This document shows, one piece after another, positions 7,803 to 16,760 of a DNA stretch of 64,000 nucleotides. This stretch comes from Aliivibrio_A sp016764915. GTDB lineage: Bacteria > Pseudomonadota > Gammaproteobacteria > Enterobacterales > Vibrionaceae. The notes under the pieces were generated by a model, which was not told the origin of the DNA, ran no database searches, and saw nothing but the letters and a program-made list of their open reading frames with translations. Location of the stretch: the NCBI GenBank assembly GCA_965224595.1, contig OZ245058.1, positions 2,542,001-2,606,000 of the forward strand. The letters run 5' to 3'. The translations under genes were made by a program, and so were the position numbers. Position 1 is the first letter of the stretch, and each line of letters opens with the position of its first letter.

Positions 7803-9254
7803 ATGAAAACAGTGAACGTTGATGTAGCAATAATTGGTGGCGGAACGGCGGGACTCAGTGCCTATCGTGCGGCTAAATCTCATACTGATAGTATCGTAAT
7901 GATTGAAGGTGGCGAGTACGGTACCACTTGTGCTCGTGTTGGTTGTATGCCCTCTAAACTGCTCATTGCTGCTGCTGAAAGTGTTCATCAAATTCAAAAA
8001 GCGCCCGCGTTTGGTATTCATCCACACGGAGAGATTGAAATAAACGGGCGAGAAGTCATGGCTCGTATAAAAAGTGAACGTGACCGCTTTGTTGGTTTTG
8101 TACTCGAAGGTGTGGATGAGATCCCTAACCAAGATAAAGTGAACGGTTACGCCACATTTATCAACGATACGACACTGCAGGTCGGCGAACATACCACCAT
8201 TAATGCCAAACGTATTGTGATTGCTACAGGATCTCGACCTGCTTACCCTTCGGTTTGGAATGAGTTAGGTGATCGACTGATCATCAATGATGATGTTTTT
8301 AACTGGGATGATCTTCCGCAATCTGTTGCGGTGTTTGGTCCTGGTGTTATTGGATTAGAGCTAGGTCAATCACTGCACCGTCTTGGAGTAAAAACCAAAC
8401 TGTTTGGCCTAGGTGGTCAAGTAGGCCCACTGACTGACCCTACTGTCATGGACTACGCTGAAACCGCTTTTAGTGAAGAGTTCTATTTAGATGCAGATGT
8501 AAAAGTTGAGAGCATGATCCGCGTAGACAACGGTGTTGAAATTAAGTTTATCAATCTACAAGGTCAACTAGAGACGATTGTGGTTGATTATGTGTTAGCT
8601 GCAACAGGTCGCCGTCCAAATGTGGATAAACTTGATATTGAAAATACAACACTTGAGCTTGATGGGAAAGGTGTGCCAATCGCTGACTACTACACCATGC
8701 AGACATCAGTGCCCACTATATTTATTGCCGGTGATGCCAGCAACCAACTACCACTGTTACACGAGGCTGCCGATCAAGCCCGTATTGCAGGGGACAATGC
8801 TGGCCGATCTCCAGAGATCCGCGCTGGTTTAAGACGTTCAAAAATCTCTGCAGTCTTTACCGATCCACAAATAGCAATGGTGGGCGAGACTTACCAAGAG
8901 ATCACTAGCCGATTAGGCACTTGTGGCTGCTTTGCCATCGGTGAAGTCTCTTTTGAAGGACAGGGCCGCTCTCGTGTCATGTTACGAAATAAAGGCCTAT
9001 TGCACGTTTATGGCGAACAAGGTACAGGTCGCTTCCTTGGCGCAGAAATGATGGGGCCCAATGCCGAACATTTAGCGCATCTACTTGCTTGGGCACACCA
9101 GAATAAAATGACCATCTCTGAGATGTTAGATATGCCTTTTTATCACCCGGTTATTGAAGAGGGCGTCAGAACCGCACTTCGAGATCTCAACGCCAAATTA
9201 CACTTAGGCCCTGAGATGGTTAAACACTGTTTAGACTGCGGCCCAGGTTGTTAA
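7803..9254 (+). CDS. Dihydrolipoamide-dehydrogenase-like pyridine nucleotide-disulfide oxidoreductase
   Basis: 483 residues of the class I flavoprotein disulfide reductase family: FAD-binding IIGGGTAGLSAYRAA at 10-24, redox pair in CARVGCMPSKLL (Cys43, Cys48), a second Rossmann motif FGPGVIGLELGQSL, IAGDAS for FAD, and the dimerisation-domain catalytic His448 in YHPVIEE. It resembles Lpd but is unlinked to any 2-oxoacid dehydrogenase gene here and instead follows oxyR and prx-grx. Two features are unusual: a CGC pair in GTCGCFAIG near residue 374, and a C-terminus ending CLDCGPGC (Cys476, 479, 483), possibly an extra redox relay or metal site. The physiological substrate cannot be told from sequence. 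Confidence 0.85.
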   Translation: MKTVNVDVAIIGGGTAGLSAYRAAKSHTDSIVMIEGGEYGTTCARVGCMPSKLLIAAAESVHQIQKAPAFGIHPHGEIEINGREVMARIKSERDRFVGFVLEGVDEIPNQDKVNGYATFINDTTLQVGEHTTINAKRIVIATGSRPAYPSVWNELGDRLIINDDVFNWDDLPQSVAVFGPGVIGLELGQSLHRLGVKTKLFGLGGQVGPLTDPTVMDYAETAFSEEFYLDADVKVESMIRVDNGVEIKFINLQGQLETIVVDYVLAATGRRPNVDKLDIENTTLELDGKGVPIADYYTMQTSVPTIFIAGDASNQLPLLHEAADQARIAGDNAGRSPEIRAGLRRSKISAVFTDPQIAMVGETYQEITSRLGTCGCFAIGEVSFEGQGRSRVMLRNKGLLHVYGEQGTGRFLGAEMMGPNAEHLAHLLAWAHQNKMTISEMLDMPFYHPVIEEGVRTALRDLNAKLHLGPEMVKHCLDCGPGC

Positions 9255-9284
9255 TCGCAATAATAAAGAACAACTATAAAATCC

Positions 9285-9317
9285 ACGAGCTAAAGAGAGA
9301 TCTTTAGCTCGTTTTTT
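9285..9317 (+). terminator. Rho-independent terminator of the flavoprotein gene
   Basis: ACGAGCTAAAGA pairs perfectly with TCTTTAGCTCGT around GAGA, then T6. Confidence 0.92.
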
Positions 9318-9355
9318 GTATAATTACTCTATCTATTGATGATATTGAAGATGTT

Positions 9356-9598
9356 ATGAACTGTCGAATGTGTAGTGGGAAGTTTCGATTTAAAGAGAAG
9401 TTGGGACGTTGCAAACGCTGTATGATTCAGCTCACTTGCCTGAGTTTGCTTGGCTGGGGGACTTGGTTTGCCTTTTTTTATCACACCCCTTTTACAGTTG
9501 AAGCCATCACCGCATTCAGTGCTTCCGTTATCTTTAGTGCATTACTGACGCTGCACTTAGTCATTGCTCTTTACATATCAATAAAAAAACGCAGATAA
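9356..9598 (+). CDS. Small zinc-ribbon membrane protein, DUF3624-like
   Basis: 80 residues. Two CxxC pairs (Cys3/Cys6 and Cys19/Cys22) make a short zinc-ribbon-like head with basic residues, followed by two hydrophobic segments (about 25-43 and 50-73) and a basic KKRR tail. I recognise the pattern as the vibrio family DUF3624, from memory. Function is unknown. It stands alone between two terminators, so it is probably monocistronic. Confidence 0.75.
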   Translation: MNCRMCSGKFRFKEKLGRCKRCMIQLTCLSLLGWGTWFAFFYHTPFTVEAITAFSASVIFSALLTLHLVIALYISIKKRR

Positions 9599-9601
9599 AA
9601 T

Positions 9602-9647
9602 AAAACCCCAGCATCAATACTTGATCAACAAGTCGACAGTGGGGTTA
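9602..9647 (+). terminator. Nested inverted repeat after the DUF3624-like gene
   Basis: AACCCCA...TGGGGTT encloses a smaller ACTTG/CAAGT hairpin. There is no T-tract, so terminator activity is uncertain. Confidence 0.35.
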
Positions 9648-9719
9648 CTTAGAGATTCGCATTCTAAGAAAAAGCAGTATAAGTAAGACTTCATACTGGC
9701 TAAAAAGTTCTTAGAAATA

Positions 9720-9822
9720 TTATTTTATTTTAGCGACATTCATTCGATCCGAATCATACATATAAAGAGAAGCATGACCTATCACCTCTCCATGATACTC
9801 AGTAACGGCAAACAACCAATAA
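9720..9822 (-). pseudogene. Remnant of the GNAT (N-acetylglutamate synthase) domain once fused to ArgH
   Basis: Immediately after the argH stop, another reading frame of the minus strand encodes WLFAVTEYHGEVIGHASLYM followed by YDSDRMNVAKI and a stop. This resembles the beta-4 region of GNAT acetyltransferases (pattern FaVaE..GevvGcasLy.Y). Many vibrios carry ArgH(A), an argininosuccinate lyase with a C-terminal short NAGS domain. Here argH ends at a stop codon, the linker and start of the GNAT domain are missing, the remaining piece is out of frame with argH, and the acetyl-CoA-binding part is gone. The identification is by motif only. Confidence 0.65.
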
Positions 9823-11223
9823 TCACGAACCTTTATCCAATGAATCACGTTGTTCCAAACGCACCTGCGCTTGATTAATCGCATACTCCACTTGTTGTGG
9901 CGCGACACCACCCAGTGCGTTACGTTTTTCAAGACAAGATTCAATAGTTAAAATTGCGTATACATCTTGTTCGATAACGTCAGAGAACTGTTTAAGCTCA
10001 TCCAGTGATAACGCTTCTAATGCACACCCTTTATTGATCGCCCCGACCACAGCAACCCCAACAATATGGTGAGCCTCACGAAAAGGGATACCCTTAGCAA
10101 CCAGATAATCAGCCAGTTCAGTCGAGTTCGCATAACCTTGCTGTGCAGCTTCAAGTGTACGTTCACCATTTACTTTGATGCCTTCAAAACAGAGTCCAGC
10201 CATCTCCATGCAGTCATTCCAGGTGTCTAACGCATCAAACAGACCCTCTTTGTCCTCTTGCATATCTTTGTTGTACGCCAGAGGCAAAGCTTTAACCGTC
10301 ATCATCATACCAGCCATTGAAGCGTAAACTCGGCCACACTTACCACGGATCAACTCTAATGCATCCGGGTTTTTCTTTTGTGGCATCAGAGAAGAACCTG
10401 ACGTCACCGTATCCGCTAACTCAATAAAGTTAGACTCACCAGAATTGTAGAAGATCATATCTTCAGCCAAGCGAGAAAGGTGCAACATTGAAATAGAAGC
10501 AACTGAGAGCAGCTCCATCACATGATCACGATCTGAGACCGAATCTAAACTGTTTCTGGTTGCTCGGCTAAAGCCTAAGTTATGAGCCACTACTTCACGA
10601 TCCATCGGATAAGCAGTTCCAGCCAGAGCGCCAGAGCCTAGTGGGCAAGTATCAAGACGTTTTATTGCATCTTCCATACGGGAGTAATCACGCTCAAACA
10701 TCTCTACATAAGCCAAACACCAGTGAGCAAATGTCACGGGTTGGGCGCGCTGCAGATGAGTATAACCAGGAAGCACAGTCCCTTGATGAGCTTGAGCCAC
10801 ATTGACTAACTGCCCCAATAACGTATCAATCGTTAATAAAAGTTGTTGACCCTGTTGACGACACCATAGCTTTAAATCGGTTGCTACTTGGTCATTACGT
10901 GAACGCCCTGTATGCAATTTTTTACCTAAATCGCCAACTTTACTGATTAACTGCAGCTCTACCCAACTATGAATATCCTCAGCGTCTGACAATAAAATTT
11001 GCTCAGGATCTTCCATTACCGCTAGCTTCAGTTCATTCAATGCTAACTCTAACTTCTGTTGCTCCTCTTCAGAGATAACATTGACGGTTAACAATGCTTT
11101 TGACCAGGCAATAGAACCTACGATGTCTTGCTCGGCCAGTCGGTAGTCAAAACGAAGTGAATCGTTAAACTGCTTAAACCTTGTGTCTGCTGCTTGACTG
11201 AACCGTCCGCCCCATAGTGCCAT
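9823..11223 (-). CDS. argH: Argininosuccinate lyase
   Basis: 466 residues from the ATG at 11223 (AGGAGA seven bases upstream), giving the normal MALWGGRFSQAADTRF start. An upstream extension of the frame has no RBS. It carries the fumarase/aspartase superfamily signature GSSLMPQKKNPD (about residue 280) and HTGRSRNDQVATDL. It cleaves argininosuccinate to arginine and fumarate, the last step of arginine synthesis. Last gene of argCBGH. The C-terminus stops after EQRDSLDKGS, without the fused acetyltransferase domain seen in many vibrio ArgH(A) proteins (see the remnant just downstream). Confidence 0.96.
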   Translation of the reverse strand: MALWGGRFSQAADTRFKQFNDSLRFDYRLAEQDIVGSIAWSKALLTVNVISEEEQQKLELALNELKLAVMEDPEQILLSDAEDIHSWVELQLISKVGDLGKKLHTGRSRNDQVATDLKLWCRQQGQQLLLTIDTLLGQLVNVAQAHQGTVLPGYTHLQRAQPVTFAHWCLAYVEMFERDYSRMEDAIKRLDTCPLGSGALAGTAYPMDREVVAHNLGFSRATRNSLDSVSDRDHVMELLSVASISMLHLSRLAEDMIFYNSGESNFIELADTVTSGSSLMPQKKNPDALELIRGKCGRVYASMAGMMMTVKALPLAYNKDMQEDKEGLFDALDTWNDCMEMAGLCFEGIKVNGERTLEAAQQGYANSTELADYLVAKGIPFREAHHIVGVAVVGAINKGCALEALSLDELKQFSDVIEQDVYAILTIESCLEKRNALGGVAPQQVEYAINQAQVRLEQRDSLDKGS

Positions 11224-11274
11224 TGTGTTTCTCCTATTGCCGATTACTGCTGCTTTATTGTTTAGTAAATACAA

Positions 11275-12492
11275 TTAACTGTTTTTATGTTTATTCAATG
11301 TACGAATTCTACTTGAGAGTGAATAGAGACGAATGAAGCCACCAGCATGACTTTGGTCATAAACGTCATCTTCGCCAAAAGTGGCAAACTCTTCACAATA
11401 TAAACTGTTTGGTGAACGCTTCTGCACAACCGTCGCTTGACCTTTATACAATTTAATCACCACCTCTCCATTCACATCTTTGGCAAGCTCTGCAGATGCG
11501 GCAAGAATAGAATCACATAACGGTGTAAACCAACGACCATCATATACTAAATGAGAGGCTTTTAGACCCAACTCTTCACGGAATTCATACGCACTTTTAT
11601 CCAGAACTAACTGCTCAACAGCACGTAACGCTTCCATCATAATAACGCCGCCCGGAGTCTCATAACAGCCACGAGACTTCATACCAACTAAACGGTTTTC
11701 TACAATATCGATACGACCGACGCCATGTTTTGCGCCTTTTTCATTAAGATAAACTAAGGCATTATAAGGCGTCATCGTTTCGCCATTAACCGCAACAACT
11801 TCGCCATTCTCAACGTGTAATGTCACCAGCTCTGACTCATTTGGCGCTTGTTCTGGATCAACGGTCCATACCCAGCAATCTTCATCTGGTTGGTTCCACG
11901 TATTTTCTAGCACGCCACCTTCCGTTGAAATATGCCACGCATTGGCATCACGAGAATAAATCTTAGTTAAAGAGGCAGTACAAGGGATATTTCTCTCTGC
12001 TAAATAATCTAAACACTCTTCACGGCTAACCAGGTCCCACTCACGCCATGGCGCAATCACATGCAATTCAGGGGCAAGGGCGGCAAACGCACCTTCAAAG
12101 CGCACTTGGTCATTACCTTTACCTGTACAACCATGACACAGCGCATCAGCGCCAACTTCCAGTGCACATTCAACCTGAGCTTTAGCAATGATAGGGCGAG
12201 CCATTGAGGTACCAAGTAGGTATTTTCCTTCATAAAGCGCGCCAGTTTTCAAGGTAGGATAGATATAATCAGCCACCATCTCCTCTTTTAGATCAGCGAT
12301 GAAACACGATGACGCACCGGAGGCAATCGCTTTTGCTTCAATCCCCTCTAACTCTTCTTCTCCTTGCCCAACATCGGCAACAAAGGCCACTACTTCACAG
12401 TGGTAGTTCTCTTTCAGCCACGGAATGATCACTGAAGTATCTAGACCGCCAGAATAGGCCACTACTACTTTTTTAACGTCAATTTTTCTCAT
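11275..12492 (-). CDS. argG: Argininosuccinate synthase
   Basis: 405 residues with the ATP PP-loop AYSGGLDTS at 12-20 and the family motifs CHGCTGKGNDQVRFE and YSRDANAWHISTEGG. It joins citrulline and aspartate, using ATP, to make argininosuccinate. It lies between argB and argH as in vibrio argCBGH operons, with 51 nt to argH and 87 nt after argB. RBS AAGGAGAAATAAA before ATG. Confidence 0.97.
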   Translation of the reverse strand: MRKIDVKKVVVAYSGGLDTSVIIPWLKENYHCEVVAFVADVGQGEEELEGIEAKAIASGASSCFIADLKEEMVADYIYPTLKTGALYEGKYLLGTSMARPIIAKAQVECALEVGADALCHGCTGKGNDQVRFEGAFAALAPELHVIAPWREWDLVSREECLDYLAERNIPCTASLTKIYSRDANAWHISTEGGVLENTWNQPDEDCWVWTVDPEQAPNESELVTLHVENGEVVAVNGETMTPYNALVYLNEKGAKHGVGRIDIVENRLVGMKSRGCYETPGGVIMMEALRAVEQLVLDKSAYEFREELGLKASHLVYDGRWFTPLCDSILAASAELAKDVNGEVVIKLYKGQATVVQKRSPNSLYCEEFATFGEDDVYDQSHAGGFIRLYSLSSRIRTLNKHKNS

Positions 12493-12579
12493 TTTATTTC
12501 TCCTTGGTCCACTCAGACGGTCAATCCGTGAGGGGTTTTACTCTTTTAATTGTTTATTTACACTTTTCCGTCTTAATGA

Positions 12580-13359
12580 CTAAGGTAAAAATTGGGTTCC
12601 GATACTTTTTCCATCAAACAACTCAGCCAGATTTTCTGGGTATCGCCAAGTGGCAACTTCGATAGGGCGACCGAGTGACTGAGCAGCGTCAACAGCCGCT
12701 CTCACTTTTACTATCATTCCATCAGTGATCACTTTTCCTGCAATGAGCGCTTCAGATTGGCTGCCATTTAAACTAGACAACAATTTACCTTTGCCATCTA
12801 ATACACCGCTAACATCAGAAAGAAGCACTAAATCCGCCTTCAATGCTGCAGCCACAGCTACAGCCGCTTGATCAGCATTCACATTCATCATTTGACCTGC
12901 CGAAGTGATACCGATAGAACTGATAATTGGCACTACACCTGTCGCTAAAATTGCATTTAGTAATGTCGCATCTCCAGCCGTAGCACGACCAACCGCTCCC
13001 AATTCAGGGTCCAGCTCCGTCACTTGACAAAGTCCACCATCAGCAAGGCTTAAACCCACAGCATTCACATCACTTTTAATCGCTTCCGCTTGCAGTAATT
13101 TATTGGCCGTTCCCGCCAACGCGCCTACAATATATGGAATCTGATCATATGGAGTTACACGTAAACCCTCTTTTTTAATGGTCTTAAGCTGCATTTTTTG
13201 CATCAATTGATCCACTAAATAACCACCGCCATGAACAATAACAAGCGCTCGCTGCGAAGATTTCTGGTATTGATTGATGGCAACAAACACTTTGCTCAAC
13301 GTCTCAGTTGAAGAGAGCGCGGCGCCACCTAATTTTATTACTAATGGTATCTGACTCAT
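12580..13359 (-). CDS. argB: Acetylglutamate kinase
   Basis: 259 residues of the amino-acid kinase family: KLGGAAL near the N-terminus (9-15), the HGGG substrate/phosphate loop near 44-47 and NVNADQAA about 160. It phosphorylates N-acetylglutamate, step two of arginine synthesis in the cytoplasm. Fifteen nt downstream of argC. Confidence 0.96.
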   Translation of the reverse strand: MSQIPLVIKLGGAALSSTETLSKVFVAINQYQKSSQRALVIVHGGGYLVDQLMQKMQLKTIKKEGLRVTPYDQIPYIVGALAGTANKLLQAEAIKSDVNAVGLSLADGGLCQVTELDPELGAVGRATAGDATLLNAILATGVVPIISSIGITSAGQMMNVNADQAAVAVAAALKADLVLLSDVSGVLDGKGKLLSSLNGSQSEALIAGKVITDGMIVKVRAAVDAAQSLGRPIEVATWRYPENLAELFDGKSIGTQFLP

Positions 13360-13374
13360 TTCACTATCCTTCTC

Positions 13375-14379
13375 TTAAACCAACGCCGTTAACACTGGAA
13401 AACCATAACGAATATTTATGCATTGCATCGCCTGACTCGATGCCCCTTTTAATAAGTTGTCGATTGCAGAGACAATAATCAGATGTTCACCTTGTACTTT
13501 CCAACCCAAATCACAATAAGGTGTCAGTGCGACATTTTGAATTGAAGGCATTGTATCGGCTAAAAGACGAACGGCTGGCTGGTGCTGATAACTCTGAGTA
13601 AACACCTCATCAACCTGCTGCTGAGTGACACCTTTCACCAACTTAGCGGTAATAGTGGCTAAAATGCCACGCTTAAAGTTACCAAGATGAGGAGTGAAAA
13701 TTACGTCACAGCCTAAGTGGGCAGCGATTTCTGGTTGGTGACGGTGAGCAAACACACCGTAAGGCTGCAAACTCACTTCACAAAAACTGCTGGTGAGTGA
13801 CGCTTTCCGACCTGCCCCTGTAACACCACTGATGGCGTTAATCACTGGCCATTGTGTTAAATCAAGCAGTTGATTATCGATGAGGGGTTTTAGAGCCAGT
13901 TGCGAAGCGGTTGGGTAGCAACCCGGTACTGCGATCAATTGTGCGGTCGCTATTAACTCTTGGTTCCATTCTGCAAGCCCATACACCGCGTTATCGAGCC
14001 ACTTCTGGTGCTGATGTTCGAAACCATAGAAATCTTGATAAAAGTTCTCTTTTTGAACTCTAAACGCGCCGGACAGATCAAACACTACGCAGTCATTTTC
14101 AAGAAACAGTGTCGCAATGTCATGACTCACTTCATGGGCCGTTGCTAGCAAAATGATGTCACTCTCTTTTGCAATTTTATTCATATCCAGCAAAGGCAAT
14201 AACGGGCTGTCAATCACGCCTTTTAAGCGGCCATGTAATTCACTAATTGGTTTATGAGCATCTAGGCTATTGGCTGAGACATAGAGTCCTGACAAGGTCA
14301 GTTTGGGGTGCTTATTAACTAAAACCGCAAGTTCTGCTCCGGTGTAGCCACTGGCACCGATAATGGTGGTATTCAACAT
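13375..14379 (-). CDS. argC: N-acetyl-gamma-glutamyl-phosphate reductase
   Basis: 334 residues with an N-terminal NADP-binding GASGYTGAEL (8-17) and the catalytic cysteine in VPGCYPTASQLAL (about residue 154). It reduces acetylglutamyl phosphate to the semialdehyde. First gene of argCBGH, divergent from argE across 296 bp. Confidence 0.96.
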   Translation of the reverse strand: MLNTTIIGASGYTGAELAVLVNKHPKLTLSGLYVSANSLDAHKPISELHGRLKGVIDSPLLPLLDMNKIAKESDIILLATAHEVSHDIATLFLENDCVVFDLSGAFRVQKENFYQDFYGFEHQHQKWLDNAVYGLAEWNQELIATAQLIAVPGCYPTASQLALKPLIDNQLLDLTQWPVINAISGVTGAGRKASLTSSFCEVSLQPYGVFAHRHQPEIAAHLGCDVIFTPHLGNFKRGILATITAKLVKGVTQQQVDEVFTQSYQHQPAVRLLADTMPSIQNVALTPYCDLGWKVQGEHLIIVSAIDNLLKGASSQAMQCINIRYGFPVLTALV

Positions 14380-14675
14380 AGTATTTCCGTATTGTTTGCT
14401 TGATAGTGTGTCTTGGAGGTGCTGGCAATTATAATTAATTACTGGCGGTAAAACGTGCAGAAGGCTGCACCAAACGGTATTAGACTTGGCGTCGTCGGAG
14501 GGTATCTTGTAGTAGCAGATTCGTTTGGTTCATTAACTGGTAATCCTTGGCTAAACTCTCAATGATTGACATCCGAATCAATCAAAAAATAAATTAGATT
14601 TTTATGCATTTTTTGTGCGTTAATATGTGTTTTACAGCGTTATTGAATTCCTGTCAACAGTGGATGTGTGATTAA
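14380..14675. promoter_or_regulatory. argC/argE divergent control region
   Basis: This region must hold the two divergent promoters. An AT-rich stretch at about 14580-14660 has weak similarity to ArgR boxes (for instance TTATGCATTTTTTGTG near 14600), but I could not identify a convincing paired ARG box by eye. Confidence 0.4.
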
Positions 14676-15812
14676 ATGAAAATTCCAGATTTTATCGATA
14701 TATACCAAGGATTAATTTCCACCTCTTCAATCAGCTCTTCTGATGCGAAGTGGGATCAAAGCAATGAGCCCGTCATCTCCATTTTAGCCCAGTGGTTTAC
14801 TGATCTTGGTTTTGAAGTAGAGATTGAACAGGTCGCCAGTGGTAAACAGAATTTACTGGCGAAAAAAGGGATCGGCGAAGGAGGGTTACTGCTTGCAGGC
14901 CATACTGACACTGTTCCTTTTGATGAGGGTCGATGGAACTTTGAACCGCACAAAATCACCGAAGCCAACAACCGATTCTATGGTTTAGGAACCGCTGACA
15001 TGAAAGGTTTTTTTGCCTTTATTCTTGAATCGGTAAAAAATAGTGAATGGAGTAAGCAGAAAAAACCACTCTATATCTTAGCCACCTGTGATGAAGAGAC
15101 CAGCATGCTTGGCGCGAGGCACTTCACTGACAATACGGTGATTCAACCTGACTACTGTATTATCGGAGAGCCAACCAGCCTCGTTCCAATTCGTGGTCAT
15201 AAAGGTCACGTAGCAAACTCGGTTCGTATCACGGGAAAATCAGGACACTCCTCTGATCCGGCTCGTGGTATCAATGCATTAGAGATAATGAATCAAGTGA
15301 TGTTTGCGCTGATTGGCCTAAAAGACAAACTGGTTAAAGAGTACCACCACCCAGGTTTTAGTATTCCATCCCCAACCTTGAATTTGGGCCATATCCATGG
15401 AGGCGACAGTGCCAATCGAATCTGCGGCTGTTGTGAGTTGCATTATGATGTTCGCCCACTGCCTGGTATTAGCTTAGATGGCCTTGATAATATGCTAAGA
15501 GGCGCACTCAAAGAGATAGATGACCAATGGCCCGGTTGCATTGAAATAACCCCTCTTCATACACCCATCCCGGGGTATGAGTGTAATAGCGACAGTCCTA
15601 TCATTGCAGGCGTTGAGGAGATATGTCAGCAAAAATCTGAAACCGTCAATTACTGTACTGAAGCACCTTTTTTACAACAGTTATGCCCCACCCTAGTGCT
15701 CGGTCCGGGATCGATTGAACAAGCACATCAACCGGATGAATTCCTCGCTTTTGAGTTCATTGACCCCACTATCAAAATCCTTAATAAACTGGTTTATAAA
15801 TATTGTTTTTAG
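14676..15812 (+). CDS. argE: Acetylornithine deacetylase
   Basis: 378 residues of the M20 metallopeptidase family: GHTDTVPFDEGRW (first metal His and Asp), GTADMKGF, and the catalytic/metal pair CDEETSMLGARH. It hydrolyses N-acetylornithine to ornithine. Its presence indicates the linear acetyl-hydrolysing arginine pathway, which needs a dedicated N-acetylglutamate synthase. Divergent from argCBGH. The stop codon lies about 20 nt before the surviving piece of ppc. Confidence 0.96.
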   Translation: MKIPDFIDIYQGLISTSSISSSDAKWDQSNEPVISILAQWFTDLGFEVEIEQVASGKQNLLAKKGIGEGGLLLAGHTDTVPFDEGRWNFEPHKITEANNRFYGLGTADMKGFFAFILESVKNSEWSKQKKPLYILATCDEETSMLGARHFTDNTVIQPDYCIIGEPTSLVPIRGHKGHVANSVRITGKSGHSSDPARGINALEIMNQVMFALIGLKDKLVKEYHHPGFSIPSPTLNLGHIHGGDSANRICGCCELHYDVRPLPGISLDGLDNMLRGALKEIDDQWPGCIEITPLHTPIPGYECNSDSPIIAGVEEICQQKSETVNYCTEAPFLQQLCPTLVLGPGSIEQAHQPDEFLAFEFIDPTIKILNKLVYKYCF

Positions 15813-15834
15813 ATCTTCCCTTACTAAAAGCGAA

Positions 15835-16360
15835 TCTACTGCCACCCCAGAGTTGGAACTTGGGAAATTACCGTTAGGATCTCGACCAGCCAAAAGAGAT
15901 CCAAATGGGGGTATTGAAAGCCTTAGAGCCATTCCTTGGATCTTCTCATGGAGTCAAAATAGATTATTATTACCCGCTTGGTTAGGTGCTGGTGAAGGGA
16001 TACAGCACGCTGTTGATAACGGTCATCAGCAAGAACTAGAAGAGATGTGACGCACATGGCCATTCTTTTCCACTCGTTTAGGCATGCTTGAAATGGTATA
16101 TGCTAAAACGAATGCCTCTATTTCTGAATATTATGATCAACGACTCACTGACCCCTCTTAATACCGACCACCTAATGGAAAGCAATCCATGGGGGCAAGA
16201 GGCAATTCGCCTACGCAATATATATGTCGAGCCACTAAATATGCTACAAGCTGAGCTGCTATATCGTACTCGCCAGCACTCAAATAACGCTCAAACTCTT
16301 GAAGAAGCACTGATGGTCACGATTGCAGGAATCGCTACTGGCATGTGAAATACCGGATAA
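15835..16360 (+). pseudogene. ppc: ppc remnant: C-terminal fifth of phosphoenolpyruvate carboxylase, with stops and a frameshift
   Basis: Frame 1 reads TATPELELGKLPLGSRPAKR, then GGIESLRAIPWIFSWSQNR and LLLPAWLGAGEG, all classical Ppc sequence. It meets a TGA where Ppc has Cys, then continues WPFFSTRLGMLEMVYAK and ...EYYDQRL to a TAA. After an internal deletion and frame change it resumes NPWGQEAIRLRNIYVEPLN and MLQAELLYRTR...EEALMVTIAGIATGM, then TGA in place of the Arg before the terminal NTG and TAA. About 700 N-terminal residues are absent. The position between argE and aphA is the normal vibrio place for ppc, so this is an in situ deletion, not a transferred fragment. Confidence 0.93.
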
Positions 16361-16386
16361 CAACAGAATAAAATTTTGACTTAATC

Positions 16387-16417
16387 AAAAAAAGCCCCTC
16401 TAACAGGGGCTTTTTAA
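16387..16417 (+). terminator. Rho-independent terminator left over from ppc
   Basis: AAAAAGCCCCT/AGGGGCTTTTT with loop CTAAC, 27 nt after the ancestral ppc stop. It is intact although the gene is not. Confidence 0.92.
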
Positions 16418-16760
16418 TTTATAAAGTGGCATTATTGAGCTTTTTATCAATTTTAGCTCCATATAGTGATCCCTATTCTACCTAATGCGCAAGAGTTGAT
16501 ATAAGCTTCAATAGCAGACATTTGATAAATAATAATTAAATTTAATTGCTTTGTCTGAATCTATAATAAATAATAAAGCATGCACAATATGAACTTAAAG
16601 CTTTTTTTGTTACTTATTGATGCTGTGACAACTATATAAAAAAACTATATTTCCGTATTTGACGTTCAACATCAAAATAATGAAGTCCTTTATTTTGACT
16701 GAAGTGACAAAGAGCACAAGGACGCGCGGGGAAACATTTTTACTTAAAGGGATAGAGAAC
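16418..16760 (+). promoter_or_regulatory. Long AT-rich leader and control region of aphA
   Basis: 343 bp without a gene. TTTGATAAATAATAATTA (16521-16538) resembles one half of the LuxR/HapR/LitR operator (TTGATAAATTTATCAA type), the family known to repress aphA in other vibrios. The match is partial. The 5' leader could be the Qrr sRNA target known for aphA, but no pairing was tested. Confidence 0.4.

Noticed and set aside
7767..8192. 141-residue frame antisense to the Lpd-like gene start
   Set aside because: No RBS or recognised domain, and the opposite strand codes for the conserved FAD-binding region.
14590..14625. ArgR box pair in the argC/argE region
   Set aside because: Only partial matches to the 18-bp ARG consensus and no clear 3-bp spaced partner; noted as a weak candidate only.
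15715..16050. 111-residue open frame overlapping the argE end
   Set aside because: The first part is argE in another frame; the rest is ppc remnant ending at a premature TGA.
16088..16348. 86-residue open frame after argE that looks like a stand-alone small gene
   Set aside because: Its second half is the Ppc C-terminus (EAIRLRNIYVEPLN, MVTIAGIATGM); it is part of the ppc relic.
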